NCBI GenBank assembly: GCA_963793245.1
Contig: CAWBZG010000002.1
Coordinates: 496,001 to 560,000 of the forward strand
DNA from: CAXBBB01 sp963793245
GTDB lineage: Bacteria > Bacteroidota > Rhodothermia > Rhodothermales > BA12
DNA: 64,000 nucleotides
Direction of reading: 5' to 3'
Shown: positions 54,382 to 64,000 of the stretch, in pieces
How the letters are laid out: every line of letters begins with the position of its first letter
How positions within the stretch are numbered: the stretch's first letter is position 1
Position numbers and translations under genes: made by a program
Notes under the pieces: generated by a model
Seen by the model: the letters and a program-made list of their open reading frames with translations, nothing else
What the model was told of the DNA's origin: nothing
The model's database searches: none

Positions 54382-56430
54382 ATGGCCGAAGAGGAAGAGA
54401 CCCCTCAGCCCGATAAGAAGCCGCGCAAAGGCCGCCTCCCGAAAGCTCCGGGGACGCCGCGTCTGCTCAACTTCATCATCTTGATTGCCCTGTTCGCGGG
54501 CATCCTGCACGTGTTCTCGTTCTTCGGCTCACAGCCGGACGTGGACGTGCCATACAGCGAGTTTCTTGCCCAGATCGAGCAGGGCTACGTCGAGACGATC
54601 CAGGTCGTCAACAACGTCCGCATCGAAGGGCAGTACACCGAGGAAGCCGTTTCATCCGGCGCCGTCGAAGTTGCCCCGCCGCGCCAGACTCTTTTTCAGA
54701 CACAGCCCGCCGAGCCAGGCGCGTTCGAGTCGACCAAGCCGTCTGACCACGATCTGACGACGTTCGTCGAGGCGTACAATCAGGAAGCCCAGGCTGGCCA
54801 GCGTGAGCCAGTGGAGTATCGCGCCGACATGCAGGAGAATATCCTAGGCGGTCTGCTCTTCTGGTTGATCCCCATCGGACTGCTCGTCGTGTTCTGGGTT
54901 TTCATGCTTCGCCGGATGAATCCCGGATCGCAGGTGCTCCAGATCGGAAAGAACAAGGCGTCGCTCTACGATGCCCAAACCGATCTCAAGACGACGTTCA
55001 AAGACGTCGCCGGACTTACCGAAGCCAAAGGCGAAGTCGTCGAAGTCGTCGACTTCCTTAAGAACCCTAAGAAGTTCACGCGTCTGGGCGGCAAGTTGCC
55101 AAAAGGCGTACTGCTCGTCGGACCGCCGGGGACCGGCAAAACGCTGCTCGCCAAAGCCGTTGCTGGAGAAGCCGGCGTTCCGTTTTACTCGCTCGCTGGA
55201 TCGGACTTCGTCGAAATGTTCGTCGGTGTCGGTGCCTCTCGCGTCCGTGACCTGTTCAAACAGGCCAAGGAGAAGGCGCCGTGTATCGTATTCATCGACG
55301 AGATCGATGCGATTGGGAGGAGCCGTGGCAAGGGCGCGATGGCTGGAAGCAACGACGAGCGCGAAAACACGCTCAACCAGTTGCTCGTCGAAATGGACGG
55401 GTTCAACACGGATAAAGGAGTCATCCTGATGGCTGCGACGAACCGCCCCGACGTGCTCGACAATGCGCTGATGCGTCCGGGTCGCTTCGACCGGCAGATC
55501 ATGATCGACAAGCCGGATCGGATTGAGCGAGAGATGATCTTCAAGGTTCACACACGCGAGTTGCTAATCTCGTCGGATGTGAGCATGACCGTGCTCGCTA
55601 GCCAGACACCGGGCTTCGCCGGAGCTGAGATCGCCAACGTCTGCAACGAAGCCGCGCTACTCGCTGCTCGCCTGGACAAAGACAAGATCGAGATGGTCGA
55701 CTTTGAGCAGGCTATTGACCGCGTCATCGGCGGACTCGAGAAGAAGAACAAACTCATCAGCCCCGAAGAGCGCAAGATCGTCGCCTATCACGAGGCCGGG
55801 CACGCCATCACCGGCTGGTTCTTGAATCACACCGATCCGGTCGTTAAGGTCTCTATCGTTCCTCGTGGGCTGGCGGCATTGGGCTATGCGCAGTCGCTAC
55901 CTGACGAGCGGTACCTGTACAGCAAAGAGGCGCTCATCGACCGCATGGTGATGATGATGGGCGGACGCGTCGCCGAGGAAATCATCTTCGGCCGCATTAC
56001 AACCGGCGCGCAGAACGACTTGGAGCGCATCACGGCGATGGCCTATGCGATGGTCGTCGATTATGGCATGAGCGAGCGTATCGGCTACGTCAGCTTCAAT
56101 ATGCGTAAGCGGAGCGAAAGCATGTCGTTCGACAAACCGTACTCTGACGATACGGCCAAGGCAATCGACGAGGAAGTCCGTTCTCTCATCGACGATGTGC
56201 GTGTCAAAGCCCGCGCTTTGCTCGAAGAAAAGAGCGAGCTGCTCGAGCGGATGGCCCAAGCACTACTCGAAAAAGAGGTTCTTGGCCCACGCGACTTGGT
56301 CGAGCTGTTAGGCACGCGTCCATACGGTAAATACATCGACCTAGGAGTCAGCGGCGACAGTGACGGATCGGTAGAAGACCCACCTGCTGTCGTCTCTCCC
56401 GATGCCGATCCACCCAACCCTAGGGATTGA
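54382..56430 (+). CDS. ftsH: ATP-dependent zinc metalloprotease FtsH
   Basis: FtsH is a membrane-bound AAA+ protease that degrades damaged membrane proteins and regulators. The 682-residue protein has two membrane helices (about 29-48 and 156-176) enclosing a periplasmic domain, an AAA domain with Walker A GPPGTGKT (247-254) and Walker B CIVFIDEIDAIG, the SRH region ATNRPDVLDNALMRPGRFDR, and the zinc motif HEAGH (H470, E471, H474). The periplasmic part is about 110 residues with a Gln/Pro-rich stretch. A perfect inverted repeat starts 5 bases after the stop. Confidence 0.97.
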   Translation: MAEEEETPQPDKKPRKGRLPKAPGTPRLLNFIILIALFAGILHVFSFFGSQPDVDVPYSEFLAQIEQGYVETIQVVNNVRIEGQYTEEAVSSGAVEVAPPRQTLFQTQPAEPGAFESTKPSDHDLTTFVEAYNQEAQAGQREPVEYRADMQENILGGLLFWLIPIGLLVVFWVFMLRRMNPGSQVLQIGKNKASLYDAQTDLKTTFKDVAGLTEAKGEVVEVVDFLKNPKKFTRLGGKLPKGVLLVGPPGTGKTLLAKAVAGEAGVPFYSLAGSDFVEMFVGVGASRVRDLFKQAKEKAPCIVFIDEIDAIGRSRGKGAMAGSNDERENTLNQLLVEMDGFNTDKGVILMAATNRPDVLDNALMRPGRFDRQIMIDKPDRIEREMIFKVHTRELLISSDVSMTVLASQTPGFAGAEIANVCNEAALLAARLDKDKIEMVDFEQAIDRVIGGLEKKNKLISPEERKIVAYHEAGHAITGWFLNHTDPVVKVSIVPRGLAALGYAQSLPDERYLYSKEALIDRMVMMMGGRVAEEIIFGRITTGAQNDLERITAMAYAMVVDYGMSERIGYVSFNMRKRSESMSFDKPYSDDTAKAIDEEVRSLIDDVRVKARALLEEKSELLERMAQALLEKEVLGPRDLVELLGTRPYGKYIDLGVSGDSDGSVEDPPAVVSPDADPPNPRD

Positions 56431-56434
56431 CCAA

Positions 56435-56468
56435 GTGGAAAACACGATTCCCTTTACGTGTTTTCCAC
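56435..56468. terminator. perfect 12-base inverted repeat after ftsH
   Basis: GTGGAAAACACG (56435-56446) and CGTGTTTTCCAC (56457-56468) with a 10-base loop. No T-run follows on the plus strand, so it may be a weak terminator or a protein-binding site rather than a classical terminator. It ends 33 bases before the promoter-like TATATTTG. Confidence 0.5.
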
Positions 56469-56501
56469 CGAACAGACAAGGGACTGCTGCATAAGAGCAA
56501 G

Positions 56502-56509
56502 TATATTTG
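56502..56509 (+). promoter_or_regulatory. candidate Bacteroidota-type -7 element of the str operon
   Basis: TATATTTG fits the TAnnTTTG form used by the Bacteroidota housekeeping sigma factor. It lies 76 bases upstream of the rpsL GTG. A matching -33 TTG is not evident, so confidence is moderate. Confidence 0.45.
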
Positions 56510-56584
56510 TGTGCTATGCCGCAATCGGCGACGCCCCTCGGTGTCGCCTTTTCTTTCGATACCAACCGCACTCCGCGACGCCTC

Positions 56585-56956
56585 GTGCCTACGATCAACC
56601 AGCTCGTCCGTAAAGGACGCACCCCCAAGAAGCAGAAAACGACTTCGCCTGCGCTGACCGAGTGTCCGCAACGGCGCGGTGTCTGCACGCGTGTTTACAC
56701 GACGACGCCCAAGAAGCCTAACTCTGCGCTTCGTAAGGTCGCCAAGGTGCGGTTGACGAATGGCTACGAAGTCATCGCCTACATCCCAGGCGAAGGGCAC
56801 AACCTGCAGGAGCACTCCATCGTGCTTGTTCGTGGCGGCGGCGCCAAGGACCTTCCGGGTGTCAAGTATCACATCGTGCGTGGCGCGCTCGACTCGGCTG
56901 GCGTCAATGGTCGCTTGAAGTCGCGCTCCAAGTACGGCGCCAAGCGCCCTCGCTAA
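56585..56956 (+). CDS. rpsL: ribosomal protein S12
   Basis: S12 sits at the decoding centre of the 30S subunit. The true N-terminus is MPTINQLVRKGR, coded from GTG 56585, giving 123 residues. Upstream in-frame codons to 56507 are not S12. The lysines at which streptomycin-resistance changes occur are in their wild-type contexts (TTTPKKPNSALRK and GGGAKDLPGVKYH). It is the first gene of the str operon, 52 bases before rpsG. Confidence 0.97.
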   Translation: MPTINQLVRKGRTPKKQKTTSPALTECPQRRGVCTRVYTTTPKKPNSALRKVAKVRLTNGYEVIAYIPGEGHNLQEHSIVLVRGGGAKDLPGVKYHIVRGALDSAGVNGRLKSRSKYGAKRPR

Positions 56957-57007
56957 CCCTTTTGAGATTTACGGCATCCTGCGTGGTGTCGAATTAACTA
57001 TCCGATT

Positions 57008-57481
57008 ATGCGCCGCAAGAAAGCAGAAAAACGCATCCCCGTCCCCGATCCCATCTACAACGATGTGATGGTCGCTCAGTTTGTCAACGCCATCATGATG
57101 GACGGCAAGAAGAGCACGGCTCAGAAAGTCGTCTACTCGGCCTTTGACATGGTCGGTGAGCGTAGCGAAGGGGAGGAGGGTGTCGAGGTCTTTAAGAACG
57201 CGATCAACAACATCGCGCCCCTCGCCGAAGTCCGCAGCCGTCGTGTCGGTGGTGCTACCTATCAGGTGCCTATCGAAGTGCGCCCCGAGCGCCGCACGGC
57301 TCTCGCCTTCCGCTGGATGCTCCAGTATGCCCGCTCTCGCGGTGATAAGACGATGGCGCAGCGCCTTGCCAACGAGATCCTGGCGGCAGCCAAGGGCGAA
57401 GGCGGCGCTGTCAAGAAGAAGGACGACGTGCACCGTATGGCCGAGGCCAACAAAGCGTTCGCCCACTTCAACCGCTTCTAA
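57008..57481 (+). CDS. rpsG: ribosomal protein S7
   Basis: S7 organises the head of the 30S subunit and binds near the E site. The 157-residue protein starts MRRKKAEKR and has the family segments VAQFVNAIMMDGKKSTAQKVVYSAF, VEVRSRRVGGATYQVPIEVRPERR-like sequence, and ends KKDDVHRMAEANKAFAHFNRF. Length and order are normal. A 98-base gap without obvious structure precedes fusA. Confidence 0.97.
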   Translation: MRRKKAEKRIPVPDPIYNDVMVAQFVNAIMMDGKKSTAQKVVYSAFDMVGERSEGEEGVEVFKNAINNIAPLAEVRSRRVGGATYQVPIEVRPERRTALAFRWMLQYARSRGDKTMAQRLANEILAAAKGEGGAVKKKDDVHRMAEANKAFAHFNRF

Positions 57482-57579
57482 AGAAGTCTCTGGGGCATCG
57501 CGCTCTTTGACGTTCTATCCGCAGCCCACTTCTCGTCGGTTGCTCTCATCCAGGTACCTCCTGGCTTCTACATACTCCC

Positions 57580-59679
<2,100 letters not shown>

Positions 59680-59714
59680 ATCCACCCACTACCAACTACA
59701 AATACTTTACTGAA

Positions 59715-60902
<1,188 letters not shown>

Positions 60903-60921
60903 ATTATCAGGCGTAGAATCG

Positions 60922-60957
60922 AGCCGCCGGTTGACCCAGCTCAGCCGGCGGCTTTTT
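60922..60957 (+). terminator. intrinsic terminator between tuf and rpsJ
   Basis: A 13-base stem (60922-60934 with 60941-60953) with one G-T wobble and a 6-base loop, followed by four T. It separates the str genes from the S10 genes, with rpsJ starting 43 bases later. Confidence 0.85.
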
Positions 60958-61000
60958 GCGCCCGTCCCAACTACACTCTGTTCTTTACATCCCCACCGAC

Positions 61001-61309
61001 ATGGCAATGAGCCAGCGCATCCGCATCAAACTCAAATCGTTCGATCACTCGCTGATCGACAAGAGCGCGGAGAAAATCATCAAAACGGTCAAGTCGACCG
61101 GCGCCGTCGTGAGCGGTCCGATTCCTCTTCCTACCAAGAAGGATATCGTCACCGTCCTCCGTGGACCGCACGTCGACAAAAAGGCGCGCGAGCAGTTTGA
61201 AACGCGCTCGCATCGGCGTCTGATCGACATCTTGTCCAGCAGCTCGACGACCGTCGATGCGCTGCTCAAGCTCGAACTGCCTTCGGGAGTCGACGTCGAG
61301 ATCAAGTAA
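61001..61309 (+). CDS. rpsJ: ribosomal protein S10
   Basis: S10 is a 30S protein that also takes part in transcription antitermination with NusB. The 102-residue protein begins MAMSQRIRIKLKSFDHSLIDKSAEKII, has VSGPIPLPTKKDIVTVLRGPHVDKKAREQFE and ends with a normal S10 C-terminus. ATG 61001 is used; ATG 61007 is an alternative. It is preceded by a terminator and followed by a 204-base gap before rplC, which is unusually long for this pair. Confidence 0.96.
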   Translation: MAMSQRIRIKLKSFDHSLIDKSAEKIIKTVKSTGAVVSGPIPLPTKKDIVTVLRGPHVDKKAREQFETRSHRRLIDILSSSSTTVDALLKLELPSGVDVEIK

Positions 61310-61513
61310 ACGAAGCAGAGCGAGTCAGTAGGGGAGAGGTGTCGTCTTCGTCCAAGGCTCACAGCTTAGGGCTTTTACTGCGCTGGATCACCCCTATATT
61401 AAAAGGCTCGGCACGACGCCGTGGTAGGCGATCAGCCTACTGTGTTCTCTGTTTTGCTTTACGCTTAACTTAATCTGGTCTGCTCTCAGCGGCAGGCCGA
61501 TTCATTGATTACA
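61310..61513 (+). promoter_or_regulatory. 204-base rpsJ-rplC gap with possible promoter and leader hairpin
   Basis: No gene is seen. A TATATT (61395-61400) preceded by TTTACT could be a promoter for rplC onward. Downstream, GTAGGC (61424-61429) and GCCTAC (61435-61440) form a hairpin with a 5-base loop, followed by TGTGTTCTCTGTTTTG, resembling an attenuator. Function is inferred from the structure only. Confidence 0.35.
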
Positions 61514-62152
61514 ATGAGCGGGATTATCGGAAAAAAGCTCGGAATGACGAGCATCTTCGACGCAACCGGTCGCAACATTATTTGCACCGTTGTCGAAGCC
61601 GCGCCCAACGCGGTTACACAAATTAAATCAACGGACGGAGCCGACGGCTACGACGCCGTTCAGCTTGCCTACGACGAGCGCCCAGTGCGGCGTACGACGA
61701 AAGCAATGCAGGGTCACTTCGCCCGCACCGGCACGACACCCAAGCGCAAGGTCATCGAGTTCCGCAACTTCGCGGGCGATGCCGAAGAAGGTGGCACGGT
61801 TTCGATCACGGATCTGTTCGTCGAGGGCGAGAAGATCGATGTGACGGGAACGAGTAAGGGCAAGGGTTTTCAAGGCGTTGTCAAGCGCCACGGCTTTTCG
61901 GGTGTCGGCGGATCGACGCACGGCCAGCACAACCGTCAGCGCGCTCCTGGGTCGATCGGTATGGCCTCGACGCCTTCGCGCGTTTTCAAAGGCATGAAGA
62001 TGGCCGGGCGTACAGGCAATGATCGCGTGACGGTCAAAAACCTCGTCGTCGCTCGCATCCTGGCTGACAGCAACCTCATTCTCGTTAAGGGCGCGATCCC
62101 TGGTGCGAAAGGTGGCTACGTCGAGCTTCACAAGCAGCCCGCACGCGGCTAA
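61514..62152 (+). CDS. rplC: ribosomal protein L3
   Basis: L3 is an early-assembling 50S protein near the peptidyl transferase centre. The ATG at 61514 gives MSGIIGKKLGMTSIFDATG, 212 residues; an in-frame TTG lies at 61505. The conserved loop HGFSGVGGSTHGQHNRQRAPGSIG and FKGMKMAGRTGNDRVTV are present. It starts the co-directional rplC-rplD-rplW-rplB run, with short gaps after it (18 bases to rplD). Confidence 0.96.
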   Translation: MSGIIGKKLGMTSIFDATGRNIICTVVEAAPNAVTQIKSTDGADGYDAVQLAYDERPVRRTTKAMQGHFARTGTTPKRKVIEFRNFAGDAEEGGTVSITDLFVEGEKIDVTGTSKGKGFQGVVKRHGFSGVGGSTHGQHNRQRAPGSIGMASTPSRVFKGMKMAGRTGNDRVTVKNLVVARILADSNLILVKGAIPGAKGGYVELHKQPARG

Positions 62153-62170
62153 ACAGACGACTAGAGAATC

Positions 62171-62851
62171 ATGGAATTTCCAGTTTACCGCCAGGACGGG
62201 TCTGAAGCAGGCCGCTCGGTCTCGCTCAGCGCGTCGATCTTCGGCATCGAGCCGAACGACCACGTCATCTGGCTCGATGTAAAGGCGACACAGGCCAATG
62301 CCCGTCAGGGTACGCACAAAGTCAAAGACAGAGGAGAGAACAGCCACTCGACTCGCAAGCTGTACCGGCAGAAAGGAACGGGCGGCTCGCGTGCAGGCTC
62401 GGCCAAAAGCCCCATCCGTCGCGGCGGCGGTACCATCTTCGGACCGCGCCCGCGCAACTACACGCAGAGCGTCAACCGCAAGACCAAGCAGCTTGCTACG
62501 CGTTCGGCTTTGGCTTACAAAGCCCAGGAAGGCGCGATCCGCGTCGTCGACGCCATTGCGATGGACGCACCCAAGACGCGTGACATCAACTCGCTCGTTG
62601 GTACGCTCGGCCTGACTGGTCGCACGGTCTTCGTGACCGATACCACCGATCGCTCGCTGCTGCTCAGCATTCGCAACCTGCCCAAGGTTCACGTGCAGAC
62701 GGCGGCTTCGCTGTCGACGCTCGACGTGATGCAGGCAACGACGCTCGTTTTCTTAGAAGGCGCGCTCTCGGCTCTCGACGCTCGCTTCGAAGGAGCCAAA
62801 GAGGTTAAGTCAGGTCAAGACGTAACCGTTGATTCGCCCATCGAGGCCTGA
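62171..62851 (+). CDS. rplD: ribosomal protein L4
   Basis: L4 is a 50S tunnel protein that, in E. coli, also represses its own operon. The 226-residue protein has the family core GTHKVKDRGENSHSTRKLYRQKGTGGSRAGSAKSPIRRGGG and GPRPRNYTQSVNRKTKQLATRSAL. It ends with an extra acidic segment beyond L4's usual end. Whether it regulates the S10 genes here is unknown, although the long rpsJ-rplC gap would be a place for such control. Confidence 0.96.
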   Translation: MEFPVYRQDGSEAGRSVSLSASIFGIEPNDHVIWLDVKATQANARQGTHKVKDRGENSHSTRKLYRQKGTGGSRAGSAKSPIRRGGGTIFGPRPRNYTQSVNRKTKQLATRSALAYKAQEGAIRVVDAIAMDAPKTRDINSLVGTLGLTGRTVFVTDTTDRSLLLSIRNLPKVHVQTAASLSTLDVMQATTLVFLEGALSALDARFEGAKEVKSGQDVTVDSPIEA

Positions 62852-62868
62852 CGCATCCGAATAGAGAT

Positions 62869-63168
62869 ATGAACAAGCAAATCCTCATCCGCCCACTCGT
62901 CACCGAGAAGCTGACTGCTCAGATGGAGCACGGTCACTACGCCTTTCAGGTGGTGCGTGAGGCGAACAAGATCGAGATCCGCAAGGCCATCGAAGCGCGC
63001 TATCCTGACGTCAACGTCAAGGAAGTACGGACGATGGTTGTGCGCGGCAAGCGCAAGCGTCAAATGACGCGTCGTGGTGTGCAGGAAGGACGTAAGGCAT
63101 TCATCAAGAAGGCCATCGTAACCCTGAAGCCCGGAAGCCCGCAGATTGACTTCTTCGAAGCCGTCTAA
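62869..63168 (+). CDS. rplW: ribosomal protein L23
   Basis: L23 lies at the exit of the 50S tunnel and docks trigger factor and the signal recognition particle. The 99-residue protein begins MNKQILIRPLVTEKLTAQME, with YAFQVVREANKIEIRKAIEARYPDVNVKEV, typical of L23. It starts 17 bases after rplD. A 102-base gap with no clear feature precedes rplB. Confidence 0.95.
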   Translation: MNKQILIRPLVTEKLTAQMEHGHYAFQVVREANKIEIRKAIEARYPDVNVKEVRTMVVRGKRKRQMTRRGVQEGRKAFIKKAIVTLKPGSPQIDFFEAV

Positions 63169-63270
63169 GCCGACTACTCGACACACTTAACTCCACCGGG
63201 CGCAAAGCCGTCGCGTGCATCGACCGATTGGTCAGCCAGAGACAGCACGTAAGCCCACAACAACACGATC

Positions 63271-64000
63271 ATGGCTATTCGCCAACTCAAACCGAACACT
63301 CCCGGCCAGCGTCAGCGCTCGGTTGCGACGTTCGATGAGATCACCAAGTCGAAGCCCGAGAAGAGCCTGCTCGCTCCGGTCAAACGGCATGGTGGTCGCA
63401 ACAACAACGGTCGCATCACGACGCGGCATCAAGGTGGTGGCCACAAGCGTCGGTATCGCATTATCGACTTCAAGCGCGACAAGATCGGCATCCCCGCCCG
63501 CGTCGCTGCCATTGAGTACGATCCGAACCGCTCGGCCCGCATCGCGCTGCTGAACTACGTCGACGGCGAGAAGCGCTATATCATTGCGCCCAACGAAGTC
63601 TCCGTCGGCCAGACCATTGTTAGCGGACCCGACGCAGCGCCCGAAGCGGGCAACTGCCTTCCGCTCTCGAAAATCCCGCTGGGTTCGTACGTCCACTGTG
63701 TCGAGATGAAGCCGGGCAAAGGCGCTCAGATGGCGCGCTCGGCTGGCACCTATGCTCAGTTGACGGCGCGCGAAGGCAAGTACGCCTCGCTGCAGCTTCC
63801 GTCCAAAGAGGTTCGCCTCGTGCCGGTCATCTGCATGGCGACCATCGGCACCACGTCGAACCCGGACCACATGAACATCGACCAGGGCAAAGCCGGTCGT
63901 AACCGCTGGCGCGGCATCCGCCCCAAGACGCGTGGCGTCGCGATGAACCCAGTCGATCACCCGATGGGTGGTGGCGAAGGCAAGGCGTCAGGCGGCCATC
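63271..64000 (+). CDS. rplB: ribosomal protein L2 (3' end outside the window)
   Basis: L2 is needed for 50S assembly and peptidyl transfer. From ATG 63271 the frame is open to the window end (243 codons). It begins MAIRQLKPNTPGQRQRSVATFDE, has GRNNNGRITTRHQGGGHKRRYR, and the catalytic-region sequence MNPVDHPMGGGEGKASGGH, where the conserved His is present. L2 is about 275 residues, so about 30 are missing. Confidence 0.96.
   Translation, partial: MAIRQLKPNTPGQRQRSVATFDEITKSKPEKSLLAPVKRHGGRNNNGRITTRHQGGGHKRRYRIIDFKRDKIGIPARVAAIEYDPNRSARIALLNYVDGEKRYIIAPNEVSVGQTIVSGPDAAPEAGNCLPLSKIPLGSYVHCVEMKPGKGAQMARSAGTYAQLTAREGKYASLQLPSKEVRLVPVICMATIGTTSNPDHMNIDQGKAGRNRWRGIRPKTRGVAMNPVDHPMGGGEGKASGGH

Overview
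The window looks like chromosomal DNA of a GC-rich member of the Bacteroidota, most probably class Rhodothermia (Rhodothermus/Salinibacter/Rubricoccus relatives). The main reason is a complete alternative complex III cluster (actABCDEF) followed by SCO and caa3-type cytochrome c oxidase genes in the order known from Rhodothermus marinus. Supporting signs are a menaquinone gene (menD), a large TPR lipoprotein resembling the type IX secretion protein PorW/SprE, and a Bacteroidota-like -7 element (TAnnTTTG form) before the str operon. I saw no rRNA, tRNA, CRISPR array or complete insertion sequence.

Region 1-18351 is a single minus-strand block. actA-F (quinol:cytochrome c oxidoreductase) leads into an unnamed FN3-like membrane protein, SCO, and oxidase subunits II, I, III and IV. 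A small membrane protein, metF, a flavodoxin-fold oxidoreductase and menD follow. Gaps are short and I see no strong terminator, so quinone synthesis, quinol oxidation and O2 reduction may be co-transcribed. Several gaps carry palindromic repeats.

Region 18.5-29.7 kb has a MATE exporter, a secreted protein, a SemiSWEET and a SlyD-type FKBP. A minus-strand surface-sugar cluster follows: DegT aminotransferase, SDR epimerase, hexapeptide acyltransferase, HisH2, HisF2, PP-loop N-acetyl sugar amidotransferase and a glycosyltransferase. HisH2, HisF2 and the amidotransferase together are the known amidino-sugar module. Here a PIN-domain nuclease and a small partner sit between hisH2 and hisF2. A 461-base gap before the glycosyltransferase is filled with several palindromic repeats.

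Region 29.9-36.2 kb is accessory: an orphan cytosolic NMT1/ThiY-like binding protein, a HipA-like kinase/DUF3037 pair, an SRPBCC protein, a SulP transporter, a small antitoxin-like protein, a GIY-YIG/DUF4357 protein and a VapBC pair.

Region 36.3-54.1 kb is mostly housekeeping: a cation-chloride cotransporter homologue, clpB, a DUF5009-type membrane acyltransferase, a biotin carboxylase, a cupin, gdhA, an SDR/DUF2867 protein, pyruvate kinase and the PorW/SprE-like lipoprotein. Strong hairpin terminators separate several of these units.

Region 54.4-64.0 kb holds ftsH, then the str and S10 operons: rpsL, rpsG, fusA, tuf, a terminator, rpsJ, an unusual 204-base gap, rplC, rplD, rplW and rplB (cut by the window end).
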